From Aquisalibacillus elongatus (GTDB lineage Bacteria; Bacillota; Bacilli; Bacillales; Alkalibacillaceae): a DNA stretch of 64,000 nucleotides. A program made the translations under genes and the position numbers. Positions 44,891 through 56,743 of this stretch are shown in pieces. The notes beneath the pieces are model-generated. The model saw only the letters and a list, made by a program, of their open reading frames with translations. It was not told where the DNA came from and made no database searches. Position 1 is the stretch's first letter. The number at the start of each line of letters is the position of its first letter. The DNA is taken from positions 558,001 through 622,000 of the forward strand of contig NZ_RKRF01000008.1 in assembly GCF_003843875.1 (NCBI RefSeq), in the 5' to 3' direction.

Positions 44891-44908
44891 TAATAATGGA
44901 GGGATATG

Positions 44909-45769
44909 ATGACTGAACAAACACCTCAAGTTGAAACACAATCAGATATTTTAAATGCATTTATTAAAGTAGCACCTATGCTTAATCGATTAATTAATGA
45001 TGATATTACAGTTGGAATCTATGATACTGAGAAATTAATCATTAATATTCCTGGTGAGACGTTTTCATTAAATGTTAAACCAGGGGACCCACTAGTAGAA
45101 GGGGATATTATTACCAAGGCAATTAGAAATAATGAACAAAAGTCAGAAATTGTGCCGAAAGAGTTATTTGGATTTCCGTTAATCGCAAGGGCGCTTCCTG
45201 TAAAAGATGAGACAGGGACAATCGTTGGCGGTGTTGGAATTGGTACAAGTTTAGAAAAAGCAAATAAACTTAATGAAGTAGCTGAAAGCCTTTCAGCGGT
45301 TGTTGAAGAAACAGCGGCATCCGTTCAAGAAGTTACAGGTTCTATTACAGAATTAGCGAACCATGTGACGGAAGTCTCTTCTCAGGTAAAAGAAGTTAAT
45401 CAAAGTACAGAGGAAATAGGTGAGGTTTCATCGGTTGTAAAAGGTATTTCTGATCAAAGTAACTTACTAGGGTTAAACGCATCAATTGAAGCTGCTCGAG
45501 CAGGTGATGCTGGAAAAGGTTTTGGAGTTGTTGCTGAAGAGATTCGGAAATTATCGACTAATTCTAAAGACAATGTGGACAAAATCGATGAAGCAACAAA
45601 TAGAATTCAAGGTTTAATCCAGCAACTTGATGAATCGTTCACAGGCATTCATGAAATGACGGACAATCAAGCGGCTGCAATTGAAGAAATATCATCTACC
45701 ATTCAAGAAATTAGTACAAACGCACAGGATTTAGCTGAACTAGCTGAAGAACAACTTAAAAAAGAGTAG
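44909..45769 (+). CDS. yfmS: Soluble methyl-accepting chemoreceptor, YfmS-like
   Basis: 286 residues, with no membrane helix. The N-terminal ligand-type domain (about 1-115) ends in [15 protein letters not shown], and the signalling hairpin is [41 protein letters not shown]. Second of two adjacent ATGs is chosen because it fits GGAGGG spacing and gives the 286-residue length known for YfmS. It should signal to CheA from the cytoplasm, coupled to the aldehyde enzyme gene. Confidence 0.85.
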   Translation: MTEQTPQVETQSDILNAFIKVAPMLNRLINDDITVGIYDTEKLIINIPGETFSLNVKPGDPLVEGDIITKAIRNNEQKSEIVPKELFGFPLIARALPVKDETGTIVGGVGIGTSLEKANKLNEVAESLSAVVEETAASVQEVTGSITELANHVTEVSSQVKEVNQSTEEIGEVSSVVKGISDQSNLLGLNASIEAARAGDAGKGFGVVAEEIRKLSTNSKDNVDKIDEATNRIQGLIQQLDESFTGIHEMTDNQAAAIEEISSTIQEISTNAQDLAELAEEQLKKE

Positions 45770-45778
45770 TAATAAAAA

Positions 45779-45811
45779 CGGCACCCGACCAATGCTGGGT
45801 GCCGTATTTTT
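45779..45811. terminator. Bidirectional terminator
   Basis: CGGCACCC/GGGTGCCG with a 10-base loop, flanked by A-rich and T-rich sequence, between convergent yfmS and the TM-helix-repeat gene. Confidence 0.9.
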
Positions 45812-45813
45812 AT

Positions 45814-47040
45814 CTATTCATTTTTCTTACTTAATTTGTTTTCAAGTTTTCCGAGTTGTGTTTTAGCAAATTCACGGCCGCCAATACCAAATGAGATGGC
45901 GAATGCGATCATAAGACCACCTAGAATGAGTAGGAAGCCGATGTTGACGATTGTTTTTGCGAATTGTAGTTGGTCTAGGGTCATGAATACAGCAAATACA
46001 ATCACAACATATTTGACGATTTCGGCTGAGAATGGACTGTTCGTATATTTCGAGATCCAATTACTTAGTAGGTTAGCTAAGAATAGTCCACCACCAAGAA
46101 TGAGTAGGGCACTTACTAAGAACGGTAGATATCCGATTAGCGCGTCTCCAATAGTGTTAAGCACTTCAAGTTCTAGAACGTTTAAGGCTTCAACTGTAAA
46201 GAATAGAATGATTAATGTTTTGACAACCGTTCCGAGTAATTGAGCTAGATCTACGTTTGGTTTATCTTCATTGTTTAAGCCAAATGATTCATAGATATTA
46301 TTAATACCTGTACCTTGTAGAAGGTTTGTTAATAAGTTGCCTAGTAGTTTTGCTAGATAGTAACCAACAATTAATAGAACGATCGCTACGAAGATATTTG
46401 GAATCATGGTTAAGACATCATTTAAGACAGCTTGAATCGGTTCAGAGATCGTTCTGATTTCTAACGCTTCAAGTGCCATCGTGATGACTGGAATTAGAAT
46501 GATGATATAAATGATATTGGCTAGAACAGTGGATAGTGTTGTTTGAACGTCATCTCCGCCTGTGTTATTTGGACTGACTTTGTTGAACCAGTCATCTAGG
46601 TTTAGGCTTCTGAAAAACTTTTCGAAAAGGTCTTTGATGAGTTTAGCAATGAAGATTCCAATCACTAATATGATAGATGCGGCTATGAGGTTAGGGATAA
46701 ATCCGAGAAGTTTATCCATCATATTGGAGATTGGTTCGGAGACCGATCTCATATTTAGAGCGTCTAAAATCGCTGGTAAGAATAAAATGAATACAAGGAA
46801 ATAAATCACTTTACCAAGGCTTTCTAAGATGCTTTTACCTTGATTTTCATCTTCAACGACAGGTGTTTTACCTAATCCTTTGTGTAATCCAATTTTGACA
46901 AAGAGTTTTTGGACAATGTTTTTGGATACAACTGCAACAATCCAAGCTAATAATAGAAGTAGTAAAGCTGTAATGACATTCGGAATGGCTTGGATTAAAT
47001 CGTTCAGCATATTCTGGAATGATGTGGCTAAATCGTTCAT
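45814..47040 (-). CDS. Mechanosensitive-channel-related protein with repeated conserved TM helices
   Basis: 408 residues with at least eight membrane segments and a repeated pattern of a membrane pair followed by SKNIVQKLFVKIG-like basic loops and IPNVITALLLLLLAWIVA / IPNLIAASIILVIGIFIAKL / IPNIFVAIVLLIVGYYLAKL. This is the conserved TM helix repeat of MscS-related proteins. A role in osmotic or membrane tension response is inferred; the family lacks a proven function. GGAGAGG precedes the start. Confidence 0.8.
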   Translation of the reverse strand: MNDLATSFQNMLNDLIQAIPNVITALLLLLLAWIVAVVSKNIVQKLFVKIGLHKGLGKTPVVEDENQGKSILESLGKVIYFLVFILFLPAILDALNMRSVSEPISNMMDKLLGFIPNLIAASIILVIGIFIAKLIKDLFEKFFRSLNLDDWFNKVSPNNTGGDDVQTTLSTVLANIIYIIILIPVITMALEALEIRTISEPIQAVLNDVLTMIPNIFVAIVLLIVGYYLAKLLGNLLTNLLQGTGINNIYESFGLNNEDKPNVDLAQLLGTVVKTLIILFFTVEALNVLELEVLNTIGDALIGYLPFLVSALLILGGGLFLANLLSNWISKYTNSPFSAEIVKYVVIVFAVFMTLDQLQFAKTIVNIGFLLILGGLMIAFAISFGIGGREFAKTQLGKLENKLSKKNE

Positions 47041-47121
47041 TTAATCCTCTCCTTTTTTGTATGGTATATTTTTTATATAACCTAATATCACGATCTAAAA
47101 CATTTAAGAAGGTGTATTTAT

Positions 47122-47376
47122 ATGTCAGCTAACCAAGTCCACTTTTATACAAAACCTGAATGCAAACTATGTGACGAAGCCAAAGCAATGCTCGAGACGT
47201 ATCAATTGATGTATGAATTTGAAGTCATAGAGCATAATATCGAAGAGAATAATCAATTACATGAGCAGTATTTTTTGAAAATTCCAGTTGTGAATATTGG
47301 TGAAGTAGAACTTGATGCAACAGAGCTTAATATGGCGACATTAGATGATGTTTTATCCGAGAAGTTTAAGGCATAA
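47122..47376 (+). CDS. Glutaredoxin-like thioredoxin-fold protein
   Basis: 84 residues: VHFYTKPECKLCDEAKAMLE has the redox CxxC (CKLC), and KIPVVNIGEVELDA has the cis-proline. This is the glutaredoxin/DUF836 type frequently found just before the glycolytic operon in Bacillaceae. Probably a thiol-disulfide exchange protein. Confidence 0.85.
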   Translation: MSANQVHFYTKPECKLCDEAKAMLETYQLMYEFEVIEHNIEENNQLHEQYFLKIPVVNIGEVELDATELNMATLDDVLSEKFKA

Positions 47377-47381
47377 ATTGT

Positions 47382-47410
47382 TTGCCAAAGTACAATCGGT
47401 TTGCTATTCT
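47382..47410 (+). promoter_or_regulatory. Promoter of the cggR-gapA operon
   Basis: TTGCCA (47382-47387), 17-bp spacer, TATTCT (47405-47410), about 28 bp upstream of the CggR operator. Confidence 0.65.
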
Positions 47411-47437
47411 AATGATAGAATATTTTTTTGATCTACG

Positions 47438-47476
47438 CGGGACATTTTTTGACTAACTGAAGGACATTTTTTGACC
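47438..47476 (+). promoter_or_regulatory. CggR operator (two direct repeats)
   Basis: CGGGACATTTTTTGAC (47438-47453) and AGGACATTTTTTGACC (47461-47476) fit the known tandem CggR site of the form CGGGAC-N6-TGTC. Fructose-1,6-bisphosphate relieves CggR repression of this operon. Confidence 0.8.
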
Positions 47477-47498
47477 ATTAAAAGAAGGTGATCGTTAT

Positions 47499-48518
47499 TT
47501 GAATAAACTTTATCAGTTTCAAAAAATGCTTGTCCCTGATCTGTTAGATGTGATCGACAGGCGTTATCATGTGTTAAAAACGATTCACTTATATGAGCCA
47601 ATCGGCCGCAGAATGTTGGCTGACCGTTTGAATAAAACGGAACGCCAAATGCGGAGTGAGATTGAGTTTTTAGTCGAACAAGAATTAGTATCGGTCACCA
47701 CTAAAGGGATGTGGGTGAGTGATGAAGGCAAGCAACTTGTCGGAGCTTATCCTGAAGTCATGCGTGATATTTCTGACATTGATAACTTAGAAGTGAAGTT
47801 GAATCAAACACTTCCAGTTAAAAAAGTCAAAGTTGTCCCAGGCGATGCGGATCAAGACGAAGATGTAAAGCAACTGTTAGGTCAGGCAGCTGCGCATGAA
47901 ATGAATCAGTTGGTACAAGATGATTCCATTGTGACGGTAACAGGCGGTTCAACGATGGCTGCTGTTGCTAGTCAGTTGCACCCGATTGACCGCATTCGTC
48001 CTTTGTTTGTCCCAGCACGGGGTGGACTAGGAGATATGCACGAATATCAAGCCAGTTCAATTTGCGTGCAGATGGCGAAGCAAATGAATGGTAGCTACAG
48101 ACTACTTTACGTGCCGGATACGGTCGGTAAAGAAGTTTACGCGAAAATGATGGAAGAGCCAGCGGTTAAAGATGTCATTTCGTTAATTGAGAAAGCCAAT
48201 ATGGTGATTCACGGCATTGGTGATGCGCTTAAAATGGCGAATCGCCGGAAAGCAAGTGCTGAGCAGATGGACATTTTAAAAGAAAATTCAGCAGTTGGCG
48301 AAGCTTTTGGTTATTACTTTGACCAGAACGGGAAAACTATACACCAGTTGAACTCAATCGGAATGACGAAAGAGCATTTAACCGATGATAAGAACGTAAT
48401 AACGGTTGCTGGTGGTACATCGAAATGTAAGGCAATTTCGGCTTTCTTCAAATGGGGGCGCAGTGATGTGCTCATTATTGATGAAGCCATTGCTCGATAC
48501 TTATTAACTCAACAATAA
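47499..48518 (+). CDS. cggR: Central glycolytic genes regulator
   Basis: 339-residue SorC-family repressor. An N-terminal winged helix (RRMLADRLNKTERQMRSEIEFL) is followed by the sugar-binding domain with TVTGGSTMAAVA and VIHGIGDALKMA. Start is TTG 47499 with AGAAGGTGAT before it. It represses its own operon, and its operator is just upstream. It is the first gene of cggR-gapA-pgk-tpiA-gpmI-eno. Confidence 0.95.
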   Translation: MNKLYQFQKMLVPDLLDVIDRRYHVLKTIHLYEPIGRRMLADRLNKTERQMRSEIEFLVEQELVSVTTKGMWVSDEGKQLVGAYPEVMRDISDIDNLEVKLNQTLPVKKVKVVPGDADQDEDVKQLLGQAAAHEMNQLVQDDSIVTVTGGSTMAAVASQLHPIDRIRPLFVPARGGLGDMHEYQASSICVQMAKQMNGSYRLLYVPDTVGKEVYAKMMEEPAVKDVISLIEKANMVIHGIGDALKMANRRKASAEQMDILKENSAVGEAFGYYFDQNGKTIHQLNSIGMTKEHLTDDKNVITVAGGTSKCKAISAFFKWGRSDVLIIDEAIARYLLTQQ

Positions 48519-48536
48519 TTTTAGGAGGTATTCATA

Positions 48537-49544
48537 ATGGCAGTAAAAGTAGGAATTAACGGTTTTGGACGTATTGGACGTCGTGTGTTCCGTGCAGCTT
48601 TAAAAAATGATGACGTAGAGGTTGTAGCGGTTAACGACTTAACAGATGCTGACATGTTAGCGCATCTATTAAAGTATGACACGGTTCATGGTGAATTAGA
48701 TGTAGACGTTGAAGCGAAAGGTGACGCTATCTCAGTTGATGGAAAAGAAGTCAAAGTGTTATCTGAACGCGACCCAGCGAATTTACCTTGGGGCGACTTA
48801 GGTGTTGAGGTTGTTATCGAATCAACGGGTCTATTCCGTAAGCGTGAAGAAGCTAATAAACACATTGAAGCAGGAGCGAAGAAAGTTATCATCTCAGCAC
48901 CTGCACCTGATGAAGACTTAACGGTTGTAATGGGTGTTAACGAAGATAAATATGACAAAGATAGTCATGACATCGTATCAAACGCATCTTGCACAACGAA
49001 CTGCTTAGCTCCAGTAGCAAAAGTACTAAGCGACAAGTTTGGGCTTAAGCGTGGCATCATGACAACAGTTCACTCATTTACTAATGATCAGCAAATTTTA
49101 GATCTACCACATAAAGACTACCGTCGTGCGCGTGCAGCTTCTGAGAATATCATCCCAACGACAACTGGTGCAGCAGAAGCGGTTGCAAAAGTGTTACCTG
49201 AAGTGAATGGTAAGTTAACAGGAATGGCGATGCGTGTTCCAACGCCAAACGTATCATTGGTAGACTTAGTGGCTGAATTAGATCAAAACGTAACAGCTGA
49301 AGAGTTAAACCAAGCACTTAAAGAATCAGCTGAAAATGAATTAAAAGGTATTATGGACTATAGCGACCTTCCATTAGTATCAAGTGACTATAACGGAAGC
49401 CCATACTCTTCTATTGTTGATGGCGAATCTACGCTTGTAATTGAAGATAATATGGTAAAAGTCATTGCATGGTATGATAACGAATCTGGTTACTCAAACC
49501 GTTGCGTAGACCTAGCAGCTTACATGGCTAAGCAAGGTTTATAA
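48537..49544 (+). CDS. gapA: Glyceraldehyde-3-phosphate dehydrogenase, glycolytic
   Basis: 335 residues. NAD-binding GINGFGRIGRR at the start, catalytic Cys in SNASCTTNCLAP and WYDNESGYSNR near the end. Catalyses the NAD-dependent oxidation of glyceraldehyde-3-phosphate. Immediately downstream of cggR; TTAGGAGG precedes it. A terminator after the gene likely reduces flow into pgk. Confidence 0.97.
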   Translation: MAVKVGINGFGRIGRRVFRAALKNDDVEVVAVNDLTDADMLAHLLKYDTVHGELDVDVEAKGDAISVDGKEVKVLSERDPANLPWGDLGVEVVIESTGLFRKREEANKHIEAGAKKVIISAPAPDEDLTVVMGVNEDKYDKDSHDIVSNASCTTNCLAPVAKVLSDKFGLKRGIMTTVHSFTNDQQILDLPHKDYRRARAASENIIPTTTGAAEAVAKVLPEVNGKLTGMAMRVPTPNVSLVDLVAELDQNVTAEELNQALKESAENELKGIMDYSDLPLVSSDYNGSPYSSIVDGESTLVIEDNMVKVIAWYDNESGYSNRCVDLAAYMAKQGL

Positions 49545-49580
49545 GTTTATTCGAATGATTGGTTGAATAATGGTAAAATA

Positions 49581-49614
49581 TAGGGAGGGACATTCAGTTG
49601 TTCCTCCCTATTTT
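49581..49614 (+). terminator. Terminator/processing hairpin between gapA and pgk
   Basis: TAGGGAGG(G)A and TTCCTCCCTA around CATTCAGTTG, followed by TTTTC. It separates gapA from pgk expression levels. Confidence 0.8.
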
Positions 49615-49622
49615 CTAGAATT

Positions 49623-49651
49623 TTGTCGATGTAAGTAAGAACTGCTATATT
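49623..49651 (+). promoter_or_regulatory. Internal promoter before pgk
   Basis: TTGTCG (49623-49628), 17-bp spacer, TATATT (49646-49651), 34 bp upstream of the start. Confidence 0.7.
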
Positions 49652-49684
49652 AGTTACATAAAGACTAATGGAGGTAATTTTTTT

Positions 49685-50881
49685 ATGCGTAAGATGACGG
49701 TAAAAGATATCGAATTAAAAGGTAAGCGTGTTTTTTGTCGCGTGGATTTTAACGTGCCAATTTCAAAAGGTGAAATTTCTGATGATACGCGTATTCAAGC
49801 AGCGCTTCCGACGATTCAGTATTTAGTGGACCAAGGCGCGCGTGTTGTATTGGCAAGTCACTTAGGTCGCCCAGGTGGCGAAGTGGTTGATGAACTAAGA
49901 TTAGATCCTGTGGCGCAACATTTAAGCAATTTACTCGATCAGCCTGTACTGAAGGCAGACGACGTGTATAGTGATGAGGTCGTTAGTAACGTGAATAGTT
50001 TAGAGAACGGCCAAGTGTTACTACTAGAAAATGTCCGTTTCCATCCAGGTGAGAAGAAAAATGATGAAGAGTTAGCGAAGCAATTTGCATCACTTGCTGA
50101 TGTTTATGTCAATGATGCTTTTGGCGCAGCTCACCGTGCGCATGCGTCGACTGAAGGTGTGGCACATCACTTACCAGCTGTGTCTGGACTTTTATTAGAA
50201 AAAGAATTACGTGTACTAGGTGAAGCCTTAGAAAATCCGGATCGTCCATTTACAGCGATTATTGGTGGGGCGAAGGTTAAGGATAAGATCGGTGTAATCG
50301 ACCATTTACTTGACCGAGTGGACCATCTATTAATCGGCGGTGGCTTGTCTTATACGTTTATTAAGGCATTAGGTTACGAAATCGGACAGTCGCTTCTTGA
50401 GGAAGATAAAATTGATATGGCGAAGGGTTTTATTGAACAAGCGAAGGAAAAAGGCGTATCGCTTCATTTACCGATTGATTGCGTAGTCGCAGATGACTTT
50501 TCACGTGAAGCGAATACGAAAGTGGTTCCAATTGAAGAAATCCCTTCTGATTGGGAAGCACTTGACGTAGGACCTAAAACGGTTGAGAAGTTTGATGAGA
50601 TTATTCAAGATTCGAAGCTCGTAATGTGGAATGGACCAATGGGTGTGTTTGAATACGAAGCGTTCTCTAATGGTACCAAAGGTGTGGCAGCAAGTTTAGC
50701 TCGTACGGAAGGTTACACTGTAATTGGCGGTGGTGACTCCGCATCAGCCGTTGAGAAGTTCGGATATGCCAATCAAATGGATCACATTTCAACAGGCGGC
50801 GGTGCATCATTAGAGTTTATGGAAGGTAAAGTGTTACCAGGTGTTGCAGCATTAAAAGATCATGAAGATGAGGTGAAATAA
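49685..50881 (+). CDS. pgk: Phosphoglycerate kinase
   Basis: 398 residues, N-terminal [20 protein letters not shown] and [19 protein letters not shown] are PGK signatures, and [13 protein letters not shown] binds nucleotide phosphates. Makes ATP from 1,3-bisphosphoglycerate. GGAGGT precedes the ATG; its stop overlaps the tpiA start by one base, so translation is coupled. Confidence 0.97.
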   Translation: MRKMTVKDIELKGKRVFCRVDFNVPISKGEISDDTRIQAALPTIQYLVDQGARVVLASHLGRPGGEVVDELRLDPVAQHLSNLLDQPVLKADDVYSDEVVSNVNSLENGQVLLLENVRFHPGEKKNDEELAKQFASLADVYVNDAFGAAHRAHASTEGVAHHLPAVSGLLLEKELRVLGEALENPDRPFTAIIGGAKVKDKIGVIDHLLDRVDHLLIGGGLSYTFIKALGYEIGQSLLEEDKIDMAKGFIEQAKEKGVSLHLPIDCVVADDFSREANTKVVPIEEIPSDWEALDVGPKTVEKFDEIIQDSKLVMWNGPMGVFEYEAFSNGTKGVAASLARTEGYTVIGGGDSASAVEKFGYANQMDHISTGGGASLEFMEGKVLPGVAALKDHEDEVK

Positions 50882-51645
50882 TGCGAAAACCAATTATTGC
50901 AGGAAACTGGAAAATGAATAAATTAGTCGCAGAAGGGGCGCGATTTGTCGTCGATATTCGCGAAAAAGTTCCTTCGGGTGACGAGGTAGATACAGTGGTG
51001 TGCGCACCATTTGTTCATCTTCCGTTTTTAACCGAAGCGGCAAGGGAGTATCATGTTCAAATTGGCGCACAAAATATGCATTATGAAGAAAGCGGTGCTT
51101 TTACTGGCGAAGTAAGCCCGCAAATGCTTGAAGATCTATTAGTCGATTATGTCATTATTGGTCACTCTGAGCGTCGTCAGTATTACAATGAGACGGATGA
51201 GACGGTTAATAAGAAGACGCTTGCGGCGTTTGAAAATAATTTAAACCCGATTGTTTGTGTTGGTGAAACGTTAGAACAGCGTGATAATAACGAGACGATG
51301 AGTTTTGTTGAAGGGCAAGTCAGACAAGCGCTAGACGGTTTAACTGAAGAGCAAGCGAAGCAAGTTGTCATTGCTTATGAACCGATCTGGGCAATTGGTA
51401 CTGGTCGTACAGCGACAAGTGAGCAAGCAAATGAGGTTTGTGCACATATTCGAAAGGTCGTTAAAGATCAATTTGGCGAAGACGTTTCGGAAGCTGTTCG
51501 TATTCAGTATGGCGGAAGCGTTAAGCCAGCAAATATTGAAGAACTACTAGGCATGTCAGATATTGACGGAGCACTTGTTGGTGGTGCGAGTCTTAAGGAA
51601 GAAGATTTCTTAAAATTAGTGGAGGCTGGTCAGAATGCCCGCTAA
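50881..51645 (+). CDS. tpiA: Triosephosphate isomerase
   Basis: 254 residues. GNWKMNK carries the catalytic Lys, IGHSERRQY the His, and [15 protein letters not shown] the Glu and flexible loop. Interconverts dihydroxyacetone phosphate and glyceraldehyde-3-phosphate. Overlaps pgk by 1 bp and gpmI by 11 bp. Confidence 0.97.
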   Translation: MRKPIIAGNWKMNKLVAEGARFVVDIREKVPSGDEVDTVVCAPFVHLPFLTEAAREYHVQIGAQNMHYEESGAFTGEVSPQMLEDLLVDYVIIGHSERRQYYNETDETVNKKTLAAFENNLNPIVCVGETLEQRDNNETMSFVEGQVRQALDGLTEEQAKQVVIAYEPIWAIGTGRTATSEQANEVCAHIRKVVKDQFGEDVSEAVRIQYGGSVKPANIEELLGMSDIDGALVGGASLKEEDFLKLVEAGQNAR

Positions 51646-53170
51646 TCCAATGGCAGCTCTGATCATCTTAGACGGATACGCTTTACGCGACGAAGAATAC
51701 GGCAATGCGGTGAAGCAAGCCAACACGCCGAATTTTGACCGCTATTGGAACAAGTTCCCGCATTCAACATTAAAGGCGTTTGGCGAAGCGGTCGGCCTTC
51801 CAGAAGGTCAAATGGGCAACTCCGAAGTCGGCCATTTAAACATCGGCGCAGGTCGTGTCGTATATCAAAACTTAACACGTATTAATTTATCGATTAGAAA
51901 TCGCGAGTTTCATCAAAATCTAGCGTTTGCAAATGCTTCATCGCATGCGAAAGGTCATGATGGTGCGCTTCACATCTTTGGACTTTTATCAGACGGTGGC
52001 GTGCACAGTCATATCGATCATATTTTTGCTTTGCTTGAAATGGCGAAGGAGCAGGACGTTGACGAAGTTTATGTTCATGCGTTTTTAGATGGACGCGATG
52101 TTGGTCCAAAAACGGCGACGACTTATTTAAAGCAGTTAAATGAGAAAATGTCCGAGCTAGGCGTTGGAAAATTGGCGACGGTTTCTGGCCGCTATTACGC
52201 CATGGACCGTGACAATCGTTGGGAGCGCGTGGAAAAAGCGTTTCGCGCGATTCGAAAAGGCGAGGGTTCAATAGCTGAAGACGCTGTTCAAGCCGTTGAA
52301 CAATCATACGAACAAGACGTCGTTGATGAGTTTGTTGAGCCGTTTGTCATGACTGAAAATGGCGATTCTGTCGCTCAAGTGCATAATGGCGACGCCGTTA
52401 TATTTGCCAACTTCAGACCTGATCGCGCACTTCAGTTAACTGATGTATTAACGAACAATCGATTAGATGTTTTTCAAGGACAGTATGAGGACATTCGTGA
52501 TCTTTATATGGTGACGATGACGCAATATAGTGACGAGCTTGATGTCGACGTGGCTTACCCACCTGAAATGCCAAAAAATACGATTGGTGATGTCGTTGCA
52601 AATGAAGGTTTAACTCAGGTACGTATTGCTGAGACCGAAAAATACCCGCATGTGACATATTTCATGAATGGTGGTTTAGATCAGGAGTTTGACGGCGAAG
52701 ACCGAATTTTAATTGATTCGCCGAAAGTTGCAACGTATGATTTAAAGCCTGAAATGAGCGCGTACGAAGTGACTGATGCCTTACTAGATAAGTTAGAAAA
52801 TGACACGCCGAATCTCGTTATTTTAAACTTTGCTAATCCAGATATGGTCGGGCACTCAGGTAGACTTGAGCCGACGATTCAAGCAGTCGAAGCGGTTGAC
52901 GAATGCTTAGGAAAAGTCGTGGATAAAATTCATGGCTTAGGCGGCCATGCGGTTATTACAGCCGATCACGGTAATGCTGACCAAGTCATGAACGATGACG
53001 GAAGCCCAATGACTGCACATACGACGAACCCTGTTCCAGTGATAGTGACGAAAGAAGGCGTCGAGATTCGAGACGGCGGAATTTTAGGCGACTTATCACC
53101 GACTGTGTTAGAGTTGTTAGGGATTAAACAGCCTGAAGATATGACAGGCGAGTCTTTAATTAAAAGATAA
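51635..53170 (+). CDS. gpmI: 2,3-bisphosphoglycerate-independent phosphoglycerate mutase
   Basis: 511 residues. LDGYALRD and the phosphoserine motif [14 protein letters not shown] near residues 59-72, and the metal-binding ADHGNAD and AHTTNPVP near the end, mark the Mn-dependent enzyme. Start ATG 51635 lies within the end of tpiA. Confidence 0.96.
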   Translation: MPANPMAALIILDGYALRDEEYGNAVKQANTPNFDRYWNKFPHSTLKAFGEAVGLPEGQMGNSEVGHLNIGAGRVVYQNLTRINLSIRNREFHQNLAFANASSHAKGHDGALHIFGLLSDGGVHSHIDHIFALLEMAKEQDVDEVYVHAFLDGRDVGPKTATTYLKQLNEKMSELGVGKLATVSGRYYAMDRDNRWERVEKAFRAIRKGEGSIAEDAVQAVEQSYEQDVVDEFVEPFVMTENGDSVAQVHNGDAVIFANFRPDRALQLTDVLTNNRLDVFQGQYEDIRDLYMVTMTQYSDELDVDVAYPPEMPKNTIGDVVANEGLTQVRIAETEKYPHVTYFMNGGLDQEFDGEDRILIDSPKVATYDLKPEMSAYEVTDALLDKLENDTPNLVILNFANPDMVGHSGRLEPTIQAVEAVDECLGKVVDKIHGLGGHAVITADHGNADQVMNDDGSPMTAHTTNPVPVIVTKEGVEIRDGGILGDLSPTVLELLGIKQPEDMTGESLIKR

Positions 53171-53179
53171 CTCCAAACC

Positions 53180-53377
53180 TGCTGGTAAATTTGAAAAACT
53201 TGCGGGTAAATCTTGAAAACCTGCTGATAAAATTTAAATCCTGCCGATAAATCTCGAAAACCTGCTGGTAAAGTCAGAAAACTTGCCGATAAGTTTGAAA
53301 ATTTTAACGTAATATTTCAAGAACTTGCCGTAAAATCGGAAAAACAGGCCGTAATTATTAAAAAACTTACCGAAACA
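53180..53377. repeat. Intergenic array with 21-bp period, core TGC(T/C)G(G/A)TAAA
   Basis: Ten copies begin at 53180, 53201, 53222, 53242, 53263, 53284, 53305, 53326, 53347 and 53368; all but one spacing is 21 bp and one is 20. It fills the whole gap between gpmI and eno. Later copies lose parts of the core. No gene seen. Confidence 0.85.
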
Positions 53378-53396
53378 AAGGCCTAGAAAATTATAA

Positions 53397-54695
<1,299 letters not shown>

Positions 54696-54703
54696 ACCTT
54701 TAC

Positions 54704-54736
54704 CATCCCCATCAATTCCCAGATGGGGATGATTTT
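54704..54736 (+). terminator. Terminator of the glycolytic operon
   Basis: CATCCCCATC/GATGGGGATG with an 8-base loop, followed by ATTTT. Confidence 0.85.
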
Positions 54737-54829
54737 AACATCCGTGTAATGGTCAAACGTGTGCTAAACTAGAATAGCTCGTCTATTATTATATAAAGTA
54801 TCCATTTAATCAAAAGGGGAGGGATCTTT

Positions 54830-56074
54830 TTGAAGAATCTAACAAAATGGATTTTAATATCGCTTTTATTAGGTATTATTGTAGGTTTAGGCATGAACTT
54901 CTTAATGCCAAATGTATTCGATTCAGTAGACTACTATTTCTTTTCACCACTAGGGGATATATTTTTACGTTTAATTCAAATGATGGTTGTCCCTATCGTC
55001 TTTATCTCAATAGTATTAGGTACAGCTAGTATCGGCGATCCGAAAAAGTTAGGGCGTATCGGAGGAAAAACAATCGCCTTTTTCTTATTATCAACTGCGG
55101 TAGCGATTACAATTGCGATGACACTAGCGTTTATCGTTAAACCAGGTTCACCTGGACTCATGGATGAAAGCGCTGCAAATTACGAAGCTTCAGAATCACC
55201 ATCTGTTGTGGATACGTTGGTAAATATCATCCCAACGAATCCAATCGCCGCTATGACAAATGGTGAAATGCTACAGATCATATTCTTTGCTATTTTCATA
55301 GGTTTTGGTTTAACGATCTTATCGAAGAAAACTGATCGCATTTATCGTTTATTTGAACAGGCTAATGAGTTAGTTATGTATTTAGTTATGGTTGTTATGT
55401 ACACTGCTCCATTTGGTGCATTTGGTCTAATCGCATCAGCTGTTGGTGGGGCTGGAATGGAAGCGATTAAATCGATGGCTGCTTACTTCTTAGTGGTTTT
55501 TGTAGCACTAATTATTCATGCCATCGTCACTTACGGTTCCGTTATTAAATTTGTTGCTAAGAAAAGTCCGATATGGTTCTTAAAGAACTTCTCGCCAGCG
55601 ATGAGTGTCGCATTTGGTACAGCAAGTAGTGGAGCTACTTTACCGGTTAGTATGAAAACTGCTCAAGAAAACTTAGGCGTTCGAAAATCAGTCAGTAGTT
55701 TCGTTCAGCCTCTAGGCGCAACGATTAATATGGACGGAACTGCGATCATGCAAGGCGTTGCAACTGTATTCATCGCTCAAGTTTATGCAGTTGATTTAAG
55801 TTTCACTCAATTATTAACCGTACTTCTGATTGCTATATTAGCATCCGTCGGTACAGCAGGTGTACCAGGGGTGGGTCTAATTATGTTAGCAATGGTTTTA
55901 GATCAAGTTGGACTACCGCCAGAAGCGATCGGCCTTATTTTAGGTGTAGACCGCTTACTCGATATGATGCGTACAGCAGTTAACATTACAGGTGATGCGA
56001 CTTGTGCCTTATTCGTATCTGAAACTGAGAAAGATTTAGAAGAGAAAAATCCAACTGAAGAACAAGCATCATAA
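54830..56074 (+). CDS. Sodium-coupled dicarboxylate/amino acid symporter (DAACS family)
   Basis: 414 residues. Membrane helices with the family signatures RLIQMMVVPIVFISIVLGTA, the serine-rich loop FGTASSGATLPVSM, and PLGATINMDGTAIMQG. Imports glutamate, aspartate or C4-dicarboxylates with Na+ or H+. Starts at TTG 54830 with GGGGAGGG at good distance. Substrate not decided by sequence. Confidence 0.88.
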   Translation: MKNLTKWILISLLLGIIVGLGMNFLMPNVFDSVDYYFFSPLGDIFLRLIQMMVVPIVFISIVLGTASIGDPKKLGRIGGKTIAFFLLSTAVAITIAMTLAFIVKPGSPGLMDESAANYEASESPSVVDTLVNIIPTNPIAAMTNGEMLQIIFFAIFIGFGLTILSKKTDRIYRLFEQANELVMYLVMVVMYTAPFGAFGLIASAVGGAGMEAIKSMAAYFLVVFVALIIHAIVTYGSVIKFVAKKSPIWFLKNFSPAMSVAFGTASSGATLPVSMKTAQENLGVRKSVSSFVQPLGATINMDGTAIMQGVATVFIAQVYAVDLSFTQLLTVLLIAILASVGTAGVPGVGLIMLAMVLDQVGLPPEAIGLILGVDRLLDMMRTAVNITGDATCALFVSETEKDLEEKNPTEEQAS

Positions 56075-56080
56075 TGTTAA

Positions 56081-56105
56081 GGGGGCTCGCATGGGCTCCC
56101 TTTTT
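56081..56105 (+). terminator. Terminator after the DAACS symporter
   Basis: Short G-rich/C-rich stem (GGGGGC/GCTCCC) and TTTTTATTTT right after the stop. Confidence 0.8.
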
Positions 56106-56122
56106 ATTTTTATAGAAAGCCT

Positions 56123-56239
56123 TTTGAGCACTAAATTATGTGTTTTGAGGAGAAAGAACATCTTTTTGAGCACTAATTGGATCTATTTGAGCAGTAATTA
56201 CGTCATTTGAGCACTAATCGCACTTATTTGAGCACTAAG
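56123..56239. repeat. Intergenic array with 21-bp period, core TTTGAGCACTAAT
   Basis: Six copies begin at 56123, 56144, 56165, 56186, 56206 and 56227 (spacings 21, 21, 21, 20, 21). This is the best preserved of the four arrays. It lies between the symporter terminator and secG. Confidence 0.85.
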
Positions 56240-56380
56240 CAAAAGGAGTGAGACTTTCGTCGATTGATTACTTCAAGGCACTACAGAATAATCCCTATAA
56301 ATATTATCTTGCAACTTAGGCTATGAGTATGCTACATTTATATTATGGAATTGTCCGTATGAACTAGGAGGTCAATGAGT

Positions 56381-56611
56381 ATGTATACATTTTTAGTGAC
56401 GCTATTATTTATTGTAACAATCGGATTAATAACTGTTGTTTTACTACAAGCTGGTAAAAGCGCTGGCCTATCTGGTGCAATCTCAGGTGGCGCAGAGCAA
56501 TTATTTGGTAAACAAAAAGCAAGAGGAATCGATGGCGTATTGCACCGTCTCACAATTGTGTTTGGTGTATTATTTATGGTCATCACTTTCCTTTTAGGTT
56601 ATATTGTTTAA
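56381..56611 (+). CDS. secG: Preprotein translocase subunit SecG
   Basis: 76 residues, two membrane helices around [31 protein letters not shown]. Third component of the SecYEG channel. Start is the second ATG (56381), 9 bases after AGGAGG, matching SecG length in Bacilli. It is followed by est, rnr, smpB and ssrA, a conserved order. Confidence 0.95.
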   Translation: MYTFLVTLLFIVTIGLITVVLLQAGKSAGLSGAISGGAEQLFGKQKARGIDGVLHRLTIVFGVLFMVITFLLGYIV

Positions 56612-56632
56612 GACAAAATAAATGATTAGGTT

Positions 56633-56663
56633 AAACAGTAAGTGTCATGCTTACTGTTTTTTT
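56633..56663 (+). terminator. Terminator after secG
   Basis: AAACAGTAAG/CTTACTGTTT with a 7-base loop and a T run. Confidence 0.85.
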
Positions 56664-56743
56664 ATGGAAACATGCATTGGTAATGATTAGCAATCCATTA
56701 AATAGGGAAAATTAGAAGAAGTGAGTTGCGGGAGGAGATCAAG

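Noticed and set aside
53180..53377. CRISPR array
   Set aside because: Repeats are short cores with 21-bp spacing and no unique 30-bp spacers, and no cas genes are present.
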